Source: G958296245 sp963664035 (GTDB taxonomy: Bacteria; Chloroflexota; Dehalococcoidia; Lucifugimonadales; G958296245). From it: a DNA stretch of 64,000 nucleotides. The position numbers and the translations under genes were made by a program. Under the pieces are notes generated by a model, which saw nothing but the letters and a program-made list of their open reading frames with translations, did no database searches and was not told the DNA's origin. This document shows positions 17,476 to 24,857 of the stretch, in pieces. Where the stretch lies: positions 2,914,001 through 2,978,000 of the forward strand of contig OY760867.2 in the NCBI GenBank assembly GCA_963664035.2. Direction: 5' to 3'. Each line of letters opens with the position of its first letter. Position 1 is the first letter of the stretch.

Positions 17476-17940
17476 ATGGACTTCGAGATGGTCGTAATGC
17501 GAGTGCTGCACATACTCGCCGGCGTCATATGGGCCGGCTCCGCCATCTTCCTGGCGGCCGTCCTCGACCCGCGCCTCAAGGCGCTGGGGCCCGACGTCCA
17601 GCGCAGGGTAATGGGCGCGATCGCCCCGCGCCTCCGCATCGCCCTCGACGTTAGCGCCGCCGTCACCATCCTGGCAGGTCTTGCCCTCGTGATCAGGCTG
17701 CCGCGCGACCTCTTCGACCTCAGCTCCGGCTGGGCGTGGGCCATCCTGGTAGGGATCGTCGTCTCCATACCCGCCGTCGCCAGCGGCGCCATTGCCGTAT
17801 CGGCCTCCAAGCGCGCCGCCGCCTCAGGGGACGACGCCGACGCGGCCCGGCTCTCGTCCAGGGCGACCCTGCTGGGGCGCATAACCGCCGTGCTGGTAGT
17901 CGTCGCCGTCGTATCAATGGCCTCGGCCAGGTTCGTCTGA
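17476..17940 (+). CDS. CopD/DUF2269-like integral membrane protein
   Basis: A 154-residue protein with four predicted membrane helices: MRVLHILAGVIWAGSAIF, the helix around residues 57-75, WAWAILVGIVVSIPAVASGA, and the C-terminal ITAVLVVVAVVSMA. The first helix carries the His and Trp pattern (HILAGVIWAG) typical of CopD- or DUF2269-like proteins associated with copper handling or heme-linked membrane functions. GGAGG lies 8 nt before the ATG. It is followed 39 nt later by the permease-FG-GAP fusion gene, so the two may be co-transcribed. Confidence 0.75.
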   Translation: MDFEMVVMRVLHILAGVIWAGSAIFLAAVLDPRLKALGPDVQRRVMGAIAPRLRIALDVSAAVTILAGLALVIRLPRDLFDLSSGWAWAILVGIVVSIPAVASGAIAVSASKRAAASGDDADAARLSSRATLLGRITAVLVVVAVVSMASARFV

Positions 17941-17979
17941 CCCTTGGCGACGACGGCCCGCCCGCGCTAGGCGGCTGGC

Positions 17980-20900
17980 ATGAGCGCCGCCGGCACGCGC
18001 TCCCCCACCGAGAACGCGCCAGCGACGGCGTGGCGGCGCCTAGGCAGGCTGGCCTCCGACCCCGGCGCCCTCTTCGACACCGCCCTCAAGAAGAAGCGCG
18101 CGGCCGGCCTCCTGCTGCTGGCGGTCCTGCTCGCCCTCTTCGTAGTCTTCAGCCGCATCCCCAAGCTCGGAGAGGTGCAGGACGACCTCGAGGCCGCCAC
18201 CGGGCCGCAGATCGAATGCTTCCAGGGCTTCTGCATAGAGGCCGAACCCGACACCACCTTCCTGGAGCGCTGGTGGCGATTCTCCCTCACCTACCTGGGG
18301 CTCGTCGCCGCCGGCATGACCTTCGCCTTCCTCGTCGCCGGCGCAATCGAGGCGTTCGTCTTCCCAGGCTTCAGCGGCAGAGAGTTCGCCGCCGGCGGGC
18401 TGAAGGGCGCCCTGAAGGGCCTCATCGTCGGCCCCGCCATGACCCTGTGCTCCGCCTGCATCGTGCCCGTCTCCGCCGCCTTCCGCGGCCGGGGCGCGAG
18501 CATAGAGGCCACCATATCGATAGCCCAGGGGTCCTCCACGCTGAACCTGCCGGCCCTCGCCATGACCGCGATGGTCTTCGCCCCCATGATCGGCGGCACG
18601 CGCATACTGCTGAGCGTCGCCGGCGCCATCCTGATAGGCCCCATAGCCGCGCTCGCCGCCGGACAGCTTGGCCGCTCGCTGCCGGCGATGCCCGACGACG
18701 ACGCCCCTCAACATCCCGACGGCTCCACCTGGCGGGACACCCTGTCCGAGGCCGGCATTGCATGGGTACGCTCCAGCCTCAAGTACCTTCTGCGCCTCGG
18801 CCCCGTCATGGTCATCGCCGGCTTCGCCAGCGGCCTCGTCGTCCAGTGGATCGACGCCGACACCGTATCCGCCCTGGCCGGCAACCACGCCGCCGGCGTC
18901 GCCGTCGCCGCCACCGCCGGCCTCCTGATCAACGTCCCCCTGCTATTCGAGATACCGCTGGTCGCCGCGCTGCTACTCGTCGGCATGGGCACAGCGCCCG
19001 CGGCCACCCTGCTATTCACCGCGGCAGCCGCCGGCCCGATCACCTTCTGGGGCCTCGCCAAGGTCATGCCCAAGCGGGCCATTGCCGCGTTCGCCGGCTC
19101 CGCCTGGCTCATAGGCGTCGCCGGCGGCCTCGGCGTCCTCGCCCTCACCGCGCTGCTCGACGCGGACGACACCGGCCTCAGGATAAGCAATACCCCCGCC
19201 GTCCGTCCCGAGCTCGTCGAAGAGCTGGCGCAGCCCTCCGGCGTCACCCCATTCACCAACGTCGCCCCCGACTCGAAGGTCCTCCAGCAGGGATACCAGG
19301 TCTGGAACGACCGCCCAGGCGTCGCGGTCTTCGACTACGACCGCGACGGCGACCTCGACTTCTACGTCACCTCCGAGCAGGGACACGCCAACTGGCTCTA
19401 CCGCAACGACGGCGACGGCTCCTTCACCAACGTCGCCGCCCAGGCCGGCGTAGAGGCGGCCGGCTCGAACAGCACGGGGGTAGCCGCCTGCGACGTCGAC
19501 AACGACGGCTTCCAGGACCTATACGTCGGCGCATGGGGTGCCCTCTTCGACGGCCTCGGCTACCGCTCCCCGGTGGACGGCGCGCCCAGCATGGACCGCC
19601 TCTACCTCAACGACGGCAACGGCGCATTCCGCGACGTCACCGCCTCCGCCTTCGGCGGCGACGCCAACCTGCGCTCGGCCACCAGCATCGTCTGCGCCGA
19701 CGTGGACGGCGACGGCTGGCTCGACATCTACGTCGCCAACCTCCTGGACAGCGACTTCCGGCTCATGGTCAGGCCCGACCACCCCGGACACTACAACGCC
19801 CTATACCGCAACAACGGCGACCTCACCTTCACCGAGATCTCCGAGCAGGCAGGCCTGCGCGGCCCACAGGTGCTGATGCGCACCCCGGACGGCCAGCCCG
19901 TCCTGTTCGAGGACCCGCGCACCGGCGAGAGCTACGAGGGCTACGACCCCGCCCGCACCGACAAGCTCGGCAACCGCGTCGGCGACCCCACCGGCCAGAC
20001 CCACGCCGCCCTGTTCTTCGACTACGACGACGACGGCGACCCCGACCTATGGGTCGCCAACGACGGCGACCGCCTCCACCTCTACCGCAACGACTCCACG
20101 CCCGGAAACGTCCGCTTCACCCCCGTCGCCGCCGCCATGGGCATAGACGCCGTCGGCTCGTGGATGGGCTTCGCCCTCGGCGACTACGACGGCGACGCCG
20201 ACCTCGACGTCTTCGTCACCAACATCGGCTTCCACCCGCTGCTGCGCCCGCCCGTCGAGAAGCCACGCGGCACGTGCGAGTACCACATGCGCTTCGACTG
20301 GGGCACTTGCGCCCACTTCCTCCTGCGCAACGACGGCACGAGGCGCGTCCCCGGCGTCGGGACCGTGGGCATCTACGAGGAGGTCGCGCCCTCCACCGCC
20401 GTCGCGCCCAGCCCGCTGCTGCCCCCGCCGTCGCTCGACCCCGCCAACGTCCACCCCGCCTTCGAGGCCCCCGACGGGCTGGCCGCATACGACTTCGGCT
20501 TCGGCGCGACCTTCTTCGACTACGACAACGACGGCGCGCAGGACCTCTACTGGCTCGGCTCCACCATCGCCCGCGGCGGCGCCCCCGGCGGCGAGATCTA
20601 CCCCGGCGCCGGCCGCATGATGCGAGGAGACGGCCAGGGCGCGTTCGAGGACATCACCGTCCGCGCCCGCCTCCTCGACGTCGCCGGCGCGAACTACGTC
20701 AAGGGCCTGAGGCTCGACCCCGAGCGCCACGAGAACGGCAAGGGCCTGGCCCACGGAGACCTGGACGGCGACGGCTACGTCGACCTCATAGGCACCAACA
20801 GCAGCGGCCCCGGCGCCGCGGACCCGTTCTCCGACACGCCAACCCCCGAGCTCGCCCCCGGCCCCATCTTCCTATGGCTGAACGGCGGAGGCGGCAACCA

Positions 20901-21210
20901 CTGGATCACCCTGAGACTCATAGGCCGCATGGCCGTCGACGGGACCGGCAGCAACGCCGACGCCATAGGCGCACGCGTCTACCTCAAGACCCGCCCCGAG
21001 GGCGCGAACGCCCCCCTCGTCCAGGTACAGGAGGTAATCGCCGGCTCCGGCTACCTCTCCATGAGCAGCACCGACCTGGAGTTCGGCCTCGGTCCAGCCG
21101 CAACCGTCGCCGAGATAGTCATAACCTGGCCCAGCGGCATCACCCAGACCCTCACCAACGTTCCCCCCAACCGAGTGACCACCATCACGGAGCCCGGGCC
21201 CGCCAAGTAG
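17980..21210 (+). CDS. DUF318/ArsP-type permease fused to FG-GAP (CRTAC1) and ASPIC/UnbV domains
   Basis: A 1076-residue membrane protein. Residues 1-395 form a permease of the COG0701 (DUF318, ArsP/YraQ-like) type, with about ten hydrophobic helices and a Cys pair in the conserved loop (MTLCSACIVPVSAAFRG, Cys157 and Cys160). After a linker the protein becomes extracytoplasmic: several FG-GAP/VCBS repeats with calcium-binding Asp clusters (DYDRDGDLDFYV, DVDNDGFQDLYVG, DYDDDGDPDLWVAN, DYDGDADLDVFV), then a C-terminal ASPIC/UnbV module near 975-1070. FG-GAP/UnbV proteins are normally secreted; fusion to a transport core suggests a sensor or ligand-capturing transporter for metal, organoarsenic or other substrates. 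The substrate cannot be read from sequence. Confidence 0.87.
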   Translation: MSAAGTRSPTENAPATAWRRLGRLASDPGALFDTALKKKRAAGLLLLAVLLALFVVFSRIPKLGEVQDDLEAATGPQIECFQGFCIEAEPDTTFLERWWRFSLTYLGLVAAGMTFAFLVAGAIEAFVFPGFSGREFAAGGLKGALKGLIVGPAMTLCSACIVPVSAAFRGRGASIEATISIAQGSSTLNLPALAMTAMVFAPMIGGTRILLSVAGAILIGPIAALAAGQLGRSLPAMPDDDAPQHPDGSTWRDTLSEAGIAWVRSSLKYLLRLGPVMVIAGFASGLVVQWIDADTVSALAGNHAAGVAVAATAGLLINVPLLFEIPLVAALLLVGMGTAPAATLLFTAAAAGPITFWGLAKVMPKRAIAAFAGSAWLIGVAGGLGVLALTALLDADDTGLRISNTPAVRPELVEELAQPSGVTPFTNVAPDSKVLQQGYQVWNDRPGVAVFDYDRDGDLDFYVTSEQGHANWLYRNDGDGSFTNVAAQAGVEAAGSNSTGVAACDVDNDGFQDLYVGAWGALFDGLGYRSPVDGAPSMDRLYLNDGNGAFRDVTASAFGGDANLRSATSIVCADVDGDGWLDIYVANLLDSDFRLMVRPDHPGHYNALYRNNGDLTFTEISEQAGLRGPQVLMRTPDGQPVLFEDPRTGESYEGYDPARTDKLGNRVGDPTGQTHAALFFDYDDDGDPDLWVANDGDRLHLYRNDSTPGNVRFTPVAAAMGIDAVGSWMGFALGDYDGDADLDVFVTNIGFHPLLRPPVEKPRGTCEYHMRFDWGTCAHFLLRNDGTRRVPGVGTVGIYEEVAPSTAVAPSPLLPPPSLDPANVHPAFEAPDGLAAYDFGFGATFFDYDNDGAQDLYWLGSTIARGGAPGGEIYPGAGRMMRGDGQGAFEDITVRARLLDVAGANYVKGLRLDPERHENGKGLAHGDLDGDGYVDLIGTNSSGPGAADPFSDTPTPELAPGPIFLWLNGGGGNHWITLRLIGRMAVDGTGSNADAIGARVYLKTRPEGANAPLVQVQEVIAGSGYLSMSSTDLEFGLGPAATVAEIVITWPSGITQTLTNVPPNRVTTITEPGPAK

Positions 21211-21322
21211 GTCCGCGCGGTGACCGCCAGTTGAGGTTGAAGCGGAGACACTGCTCTTCGTGTGAGGGCAGGATGTGCTATGCTCCCAAGGACAATCGAA
21301 GAAGCGGCCTGAGGGATAGACT

Positions 21323-21607
21323 GTGATAATCACGCTCACACCCGATATCGAGCGCAAATTGGCCGAACAGGCCAGGAGGCTCGGGACTACTCCCGAACGA
21401 CTTGCCATTGACAGCCTGAGGGAGCATTTGGCCACGACAACGCTTGGTCCACACGCTGAGACTGGAGAAACCCTGGCGGACTTCCTCCGGGAGCACATTG
21501 GCGTTCTGCATAGCGGCGAACACGTCCCCGGCGGAGCTCATATGTCTAAGCGCACCGGGGAGAAGTTCGCCCAAGGACTATTAGAGCAACATCGGGAGAG
21601 TGGATGA
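21323..21607 (+). CDS. Ribbon-helix-helix-like antitoxin of a PIN module
   Basis: A 94-residue protein with an N-terminal beta strand and two helices (MIITLTPDIERKLAEQARRL, TPERLAIDSLREHLA), the usual ribbon-helix-helix DNA-binding arrangement. A flexible, charged tail follows that would wrap the toxin. The start is GTG at 21323. Its last codons overlap the PIN gene start by 4 nt (ATGA), the typical antitoxin-toxin coupling. Confidence 0.82.
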   Translation: MIITLTPDIERKLAEQARRLGTTPERLAIDSLREHLATTTLGPHAETGETLADFLREHIGVLHSGEHVPGGAHMSKRTGEKFAQGLLEQHRESG

Positions 21608-22017
21608 CAATACTGTCTGATACTGGCCCCATCGTCGCACTGCTTGACGAGGACGACACACATCACTCAGAGTGTGTTGCCGCCTTGACTCGCATGCCGC
21701 CAGGTCCACTGGTAACAACGTGGGTATGTTTCACAGAAGCCATGTATCTGCTGGACAAGGTCGGTAGTTATCCATATCAAGCTGCGCTCTGGGGTTTATA
21801 CACCTCAGGACGGCTTGTCCTACACACTCCAACGCTAGCTGAGACCGATAGAATGGCGGCGTTGATGGAACAGTACAGGGAGACGCCGATGGACCTGGCA
21901 GATGCGTCGCTGATGGCGATGGCAGAAAGCCACTCACTCCGTCGAGTGTTCACATTCGATAGTGACTTCTACGTCTATCGTCTCGCGGATGGGTCTGCAC
22001 TGGAAATAGTGCGATGA
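21604..22017 (+). CDS. PIN-domain toxin (VapC-like)
   Basis: A 137-residue PIN ribonuclease. The acidic residues expected for metal binding are visible: Asp6 in ILSDTGPIVALLD, Glu in WVCFTEAMYLL, Asp in MDLADASLMAMAE and Asp in VFTFDSDFYVYR. It probably cleaves tRNA or rRNA when released from the antitoxin encoded immediately upstream. It converges on the broken antitoxin gene on the other strand, which starts 247 nt beyond. Confidence 0.87.
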   Translation: MTILSDTGPIVALLDEDDTHHSECVAALTRMPPGPLVTTWVCFTEAMYLLDKVGSYPYQAALWGLYTSGRLVLHTPTLAETDRMAALMEQYRETPMDLADASLMAMAESHSLRRVFTFDSDFYVYRLADGSALEIVR

Positions 22018-22021
22018 GGAC

Positions 22022-22264
22022 CTAAGGCCGCCCGGCGTCCCGCAATTCCCGGATGGTCTCGTCGCTGAGGTGGACCTGTCCAAAAGCCTCATTCCGTCGC
22101 CGTATGCGTTCCAGATGCGCCTTAGGGTCTACCGGCCGACTGAAACCCTACAACCTCAGCCTGTTCAGTATCTCCTCATCCAGGCTGCGGTTGTTCCGGC
22201 TCGCGGCTGCCTCGATCTCCTTGTGCAATCGGTCCGGCATACCGCGGATCACTACGTCAGGCAT
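22022..22264 (-). pseudogene. Ribbon-helix-helix (FitA/VapB-like) antitoxin gene interrupted by one stop codon
   Basis: Read on the minus strand from ATG 22264, the frame encodes MPDVVIRGMPDRLHKEIEAA and then ASRNNRSLDEEILNRLRL, a classic FitA-type antitoxin N-terminus. It then hits TAG at codon 39 (22148-22150). The same frame continues without gap as GFSRPVDPKAHLERIRRRN and on to a natural stop at 22022-22024, giving 80 sense positions, the usual family length. GGAGGGG sits 6 nt before the ATG. The single in-frame stop suggests a recent nonsense mutation, a sequencing error or recoding. No cognate toxin lies directly downstream on this strand. Confidence 0.82.
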
Positions 22265-22334
22265 ACTTCACCCCTCCAGTTGCGATGCAACAACTATAGC
22301 ATAGCCGCCGAGCCGCACGCAAAGGCGCCGTACT

Positions 22335-22817
22335 TCATTGGTGGCACACCAACATCGCTGCCAAACGTTGCTTGATGCTCTCTATGTAATCACCTGTTTC
22401 ACCACGAAGCAAATAAGCATTGGTTCGTGGCGAGTCCCTGTATTCATCTGGAAGCCTCCTGTATTCATCAACCCAATTGGCGTTACACGGACGACACAAT
22501 AGACCACGAACAAATCCAGTCTCCTTGTCGTGGTCTATTGCCAGTCCTCCTTTTCCTCTGCTTGGTTTATGGTCATTACAAAAATAACACCTGCCGCCTT
22601 GATCCTCGTAGATCATCTTGTGAATTTCCGGCGTAATGCCATACTCATGTTTCAATCTCGACTTCCATACGCTGCCTAGTTCTCGAGTCCTAGCCAAATG
22701 ACACTTCCTACAACGAGCACGTCCGGGAGGGAATGTTGTCTTCTCAAACCACAGTTGGCAGGCCTTGCACTGTTTGCGTGCCGGCTCCGAACTATCGATC
22801 AAGGTCATTTGGGTCAC
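22335..22817 (-). CDS. Endonuclease VII-like HNH nuclease, small
   Basis: A 160-residue protein with the recombination endonuclease VII fold signature. It has a zinc-knuckle N-terminus (CKACQLWFEKTTFPPGRARC and the next CRKCH), then CYFCN, LAIDHDKETGFVRGLLCRPC with the catalytic Asp-His pair, and a NANW end. It would cut branched or nicked DNA like phage T4 endonuclease VII. It overlaps the larger nuclease upstream by 4 nt (ATGA), so both are likely co-translated. Base composition is clearly more AT-rich than the surroundings, pointing to transferred or phage-derived DNA. Confidence 0.83.
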   Translation of the reverse strand: MTQMTLIDSSEPARKQCKACQLWFEKTTFPPGRARCRKCHLARTRELGSVWKSRLKHEYGITPEIHKMIYEDQGGRCYFCNDHKPSRGKGGLAIDHDKETGFVRGLLCRPCNANWVDEYRRLPDEYRDSPRTNAYLLRGETGDYIESIKQRLAAMLVCHQ

Positions 22818-23938
22818 TGCAATTCGCCTCTCGACAGATATGCATTCAAGTAGGACGAGTCTTGGTGTTGGGATGGGAATCTCTCGTAGGAAGACAACAG
22901 CTTCAAATTACAGTTCTTGCACAACAACCCACGCGGTCTCCCCGTCACGTGGTCGTGGTCAACTTCCAGACAATCATTGTCAGTTGTATCTTTCTTGAAC
23001 GGCTTGGCAACTCCGCAGATAGCACACTTGCCGTTTTGCTTCGAATACTCCGCATACTCATCGAAGTCACCGAACCGCTTCCGCATAAGAGCCTCACGAG
23101 CCTTGGTCTTTCGCATTGTCCTTTCCGCTGGGGACAGACCAGCCCTCTTGCTTTGCTCACGCTCGCGCCGAAGGCGATTTCTTCGTGCTCTCTGCTCAGG
23201 AGTGAATTTGTAGTAACGCTCCAACGCGCTATTCACCTCGCAAGTCTTGCAGGCTGAGCGTCTCATATTGTTGTGCAGTCCGAATTCAGTGTGCTTTTTG
23301 GTCTGGTTGCATTTGGTACACGTCTTGGTGTATCCCTCCAACTCCTTCGACTGCTGATCGCGTTGCCTGCATTGCTCATTACAAAACTGTGCTCTACCCC
23401 CTCTGTGCGAAATGTCAGTACTGCATACTAGACACTTCCGCTTAGGAGGCGTTGAACAGCGCACGCACCTTTTGGCTCTATGTCCCCTACCGGATATATC
23501 AGCGCCACATTTTCCGCAGGTACGACCTCCTGGATTGTAACCTGTCTCCTCTCGATGCTTTTGCTTCTTACGTTGATTGGCTCGTTCGTATGAACAATCT
23601 TCACACCATTTAGCCCTATGTCCCCTATTGGATATATCAGCGCCACACTTTCCGCAGGTACGACCATCTGGATTGTAACCTGTCTTCTCTCGATACTTTT
23701 GTTTCTTACGTTGATTGGCTCGTTCGTGTGAACAATCTTCACAACGCTGCACATCACGCCTTCGGTACGAAATATCGACATCACAATCCACGCAAAGATG
23801 CTCCTGTTGCCCGGCATCTGCAACCATGTCCGCCTGTTGCCAACTAGACGCTTCGCTTTGCATTAGCGCACCTGAAGATTCATGGTGACCTTGTTCAGCC
23901 AAGCCTCCAGTCCTCTGCCTTGGACGCATCTTGCTCAC
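22814..23938 (-). CDS. Zinc-ribbon array protein with C-terminal endonuclease VII-like HNH domain
   Basis: A 374-residue protein. Residues 48-195 hold four related zinc ribbons of the pattern C-x2-C-x-DIS-x-RG-RA-x-C-x2-C. The second and third are almost identical and are separated by a basic repeat (ERANQRKKQKYREKTGYNP). A fifth ribbon (CTKCNQTKKHTEFGL) follows, then a basic helical linker and a C-terminal endonuclease VII domain (CAICG, EVDHDHVTGRPRGLLCKNC). The start is a weakly supported GTG at 23938; Met4 is an alternative. The ribbon array probably supplies sequence-specific or structure-specific DNA binding. It is followed by the small nuclease gene with a 4-nt overlap. Confidence 0.8.
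   Translation of the reverse strand: MSKMRPRQRTGGLAEQGHHESSGALMQSEASSWQQADMVADAGQQEHLCVDCDVDISYRRRDVQRCEDCSHERANQRKKQKYREKTGYNPDGRTCGKCGADISNRGHRAKWCEDCSYERANQRKKQKHREETGYNPGGRTCGKCGADISGRGHRAKRCVRCSTPPKRKCLVCSTDISHRGGRAQFCNEQCRQRDQQSKELEGYTKTCTKCNQTKKHTEFGLHNNMRRSACKTCEVNSALERYYKFTPEQRARRNRLRREREQSKRAGLSPAERTMRKTKAREALMRKRFGDFDEYAEYSKQNGKCAICGVAKPFKKDTTDNDCLEVDHDHVTGRPRGLLCKNCNLKLLSSYERFPSQHQDSSYLNAYLSRGELQ
23525..23760 (-). repeat. Internal about 120-bp direct repeats in the zinc-ribbon nuclease
   Basis: The stretch encoding one zinc ribbon plus the ERANQRKKQK spacer is duplicated about 120 bp apart with high DNA identity (for example TTACGTTGATTGGCTCGTTC occurs twice). This looks like recent tandem amplification of the ribbon module. 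Confidence 0.75.
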
Positions 23939-23997
23939 GGTGATTTTCGATCCCGGTTGTATCCTACCATGACGGCAGACACGAAGATCTGCCCCGC

Positions 23998-24393
23998 CTA
24001 CGCGGTGATCGATAGCGGATGCCCGACAAGCCTGCTATCGACCGTCAGAAACCTGAGTCCCTCCTCCTGCGCCTGGACCAGGAGAAGCTCGTCGAAAGGG
24101 TCGTTGTGCTCGATGGGGGTTTCGAGCTCGGCAGCCGCGTGGTTTACGGTCATCGGCAAGAAGACCGCACCCTGCTCTATCAGTACGGCGATCACGTCGC
24201 TGGGGGCGAAAGGGCTTTTCCTCCCCCCGGACCGGTCGCGCGCCTGGAACTTCAGGCGCATCTCCCAGATCGAAACGGCGCTTACGTATATCCGCACCGC
24301 CTGGTTCGTGAGGATGAGACGCTCGGCGTCTGAGAGCCGTCCACGAGCGGCCATCAAGCTGTAGAGATAGCTCGTATCGAGGAGGACCCGCAC
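23998..24393 (-). CDS. PIN-domain toxin (VapC-like)
   Basis: A 131-residue PIN protein: the N-terminal metal-binding Asp is in VRVLLDTSYLYSLM, Glu in VSAVSIWEMRLKF, and the C-terminal acidic pair in NDPFDELLLVQAQ and FLTVDSRLV. The GTG at 24393 is chosen because it starts right at the PIN strand and lies 10 nt after the antitoxin stop; the frame is open further upstream but that part is not PIN-like and overlaps the antitoxin gene. Forms a module with the Phd/YefM-like gene directly upstream. Confidence 0.87.
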   Translation of the reverse strand: MRVLLDTSYLYSLMAARGRLSDAERLILTNQAVRIYVSAVSIWEMRLKFQARDRSGGRKSPFAPSDVIAVLIEQGAVFLPMTVNHAAAELETPIEHNDPFDELLLVQAQEEGLRFLTVDSRLVGHPLSITA

Positions 24394-24403
24394 GCGCCGG
24401 CCC

Positions 24404-24658
24404 CTATGGAAGCCCCAGGACCTTCCGGCTGAACTCCGGATCGTCGAACTCGGCCGGCCACCCTTCCTCGTCCGTCTCCACTCCCAGCCTCTCGCATGAC
24501 GCATTCAGCTTGTCGAAGTCGATCCCACCGGTCCGGCGGTACCGCACCACCTCTACCGCCGGCGCGCCGTGCTTGGTGATGACCACGCGCTCGCCGTTCT
24601 GCGCGGCCACGACGACCTCGGAGAGCCGAGCCTTCGCCTCCCGCAGTGCGAGTTCCAT
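24404..24658 (-). CDS. Phd/YefM-family antitoxin
   Basis: An 84-residue antitoxin with the Phd/YefM fold: helix ALREAKARLSEVVVAAQNGE, strand RVVITKHGAPAVEVV and the partially disordered, acidic toxin-binding tail (DEEGWPAEFDDPEFSRKVLG). It binds its own promoter and neutralises the PIN toxin encoded 10 nt downstream. A GGAGGGA site precedes the ATG. Confidence 0.88.
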   Translation of the reverse strand: MELALREAKARLSEVVVAAQNGERVVITKHGAPAVEVVRYRRTGGIDFDKLNASCERLGVETDEEGWPAEFDDPEFSRKVLGLP

Positions 24659-24857
24659 CCGACCATCCCTCCTGGCAGTCCAGACTCACCATATTATATA
24701 CCAGCCCGTGACCACTCACAAGACCACACCGTGACTACATGGCTTCTCGTCTCGGCCCGCGATTTGACTATGCCGTCGTTTTGTGATAACACGCGGCCAT
24801 ACTTCGCGACCAGCATCTACGACGTAAGGTGACCGCCATACAGGACTTCGACCAGGA

